Source: Deltaproteobacteria bacterium
GTDB taxonomy: Bacteria; Desulfobacterota; Desulfovibrionia; Desulfovibrionales; Desulfovibrionaceae
Length of the DNA stretch: 6,343 nucleotides
Assembly: GCA_031253875.1 (NCBI GenBank)
Contig: JAIRVN010000005.1
Coordinates: forward strand, 1 to 6,343
Direction of reading: 5' to 3'
Part shown: one piece after another, positions 6,211 through 6,343 of the stretch
Layout of the letters: the number at the start of each line of letters is the position of its first letter
Numbering within the stretch: the first letter of the stretch is position 1
Made by a program: the position numbers and the translations under genes
Notes under the pieces: model-generated
Database searches by the model: none
Told to the model about the DNA's origin: nothing
Seen by the model: the letters and a program-made list of their open reading frames with translations, nothing else

Positions 6211-6343
6211 CAGGGCAGACGCATCTAATTTTGGCTCTACCCAACGCTTGCCTTTCCGAGAAGCCCGCTGGAGATGGTGACAAAACTTCAGCCCCAAAAT
6301 ATGGATCGTTGCAGTGCTTGGAAAATAAGATGCGTCTGCCCTG
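6211..6343. mobile_element. Inverted-repeat-bounded 133-bp element (MITE-like or IS remnant)
   Basis: The ends are CAGGGCAGACGCATCT at 6211-6226 and its exact reverse complement at 6328-6343. Allowing one mismatch the repeats extend to 22 bases (6211-6232 and 6322-6343, both continuing into ATTTT). Such matching termini around about 90 bases of unrelated sequence are the pattern of a miniature inverted-repeat element or an internally deleted insertion sequence. No transposase is encoded between them. The right repeat coincides with the window end, so a target-site duplication cannot be seen; the left flank to look for is the bases just before 6211 (ending TTACTGC). I do not assign an IS family. 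Alternatively the right copy could be the end of a second, larger element beyond the edge. Confidence 0.6.

Overview
The window is a GC-rich piece of a Gram-negative genome with every convincing gene on the minus strand. Reading in the direction of transcription (high to low coordinate), the order is tolB, pal, a TPR membrane-anchored protein, then a very large membrane sensor protein that runs off the left edge. The tolB-pal pair proves a diderm envelope. The GC content, the short Pal lipoprotein and the 7TMR-DISM sensor suggest a deltaproteobacterium of the Desulfovibrio type, but this is inference from style, not from a marker gene.

Right end (6095-6343): no convincing gene. It holds the AT-rich leader of tolB and, at 6211-6343, a 133-bp segment bounded by matching terminal inverted repeats (16 bp perfect, 22 bp with one mismatch). 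This is most simply a MITE or a small non-autonomous IS derivative inserted just upstream of tolB. Its right repeat ends on the last base of the window.

4784-6094 and 4200-4679: TolB (periplasmic beta-propeller) and Pal (peptidoglycan-binding outer-membrane lipoprotein), two partners of the Tol-Pal system that links the outer membrane to peptidoglycan and helps constriction at division. A 104-base gap with a strong pal ribosome binding site lies between them. Downstream of pal is a GC-rich untranslated region with three consecutive hairpins, the last a textbook Rho-independent terminator (4054-4079).

3260-4009 and 1-3260: a two-gene unit with a TAATG stop/start overlap. The first gene encodes a single-pass inner-membrane protein with three TPR units. 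The second encodes at least 1086 residues: signal peptide, 7TMR-DISMED2-like periplasmic domain, seven membrane segments, a histidine-kinase core that has lost key H-, N- and G2-box residues, a receiver domain, and a long proline-rich tail with duplicated WVGEP repeats. The degenerate kinase core and the repeat tail are the most unusual items here. The unit occupies the place after pal where many proteobacteria carry cpoB (ybgF), but neither protein looks like CpoB.
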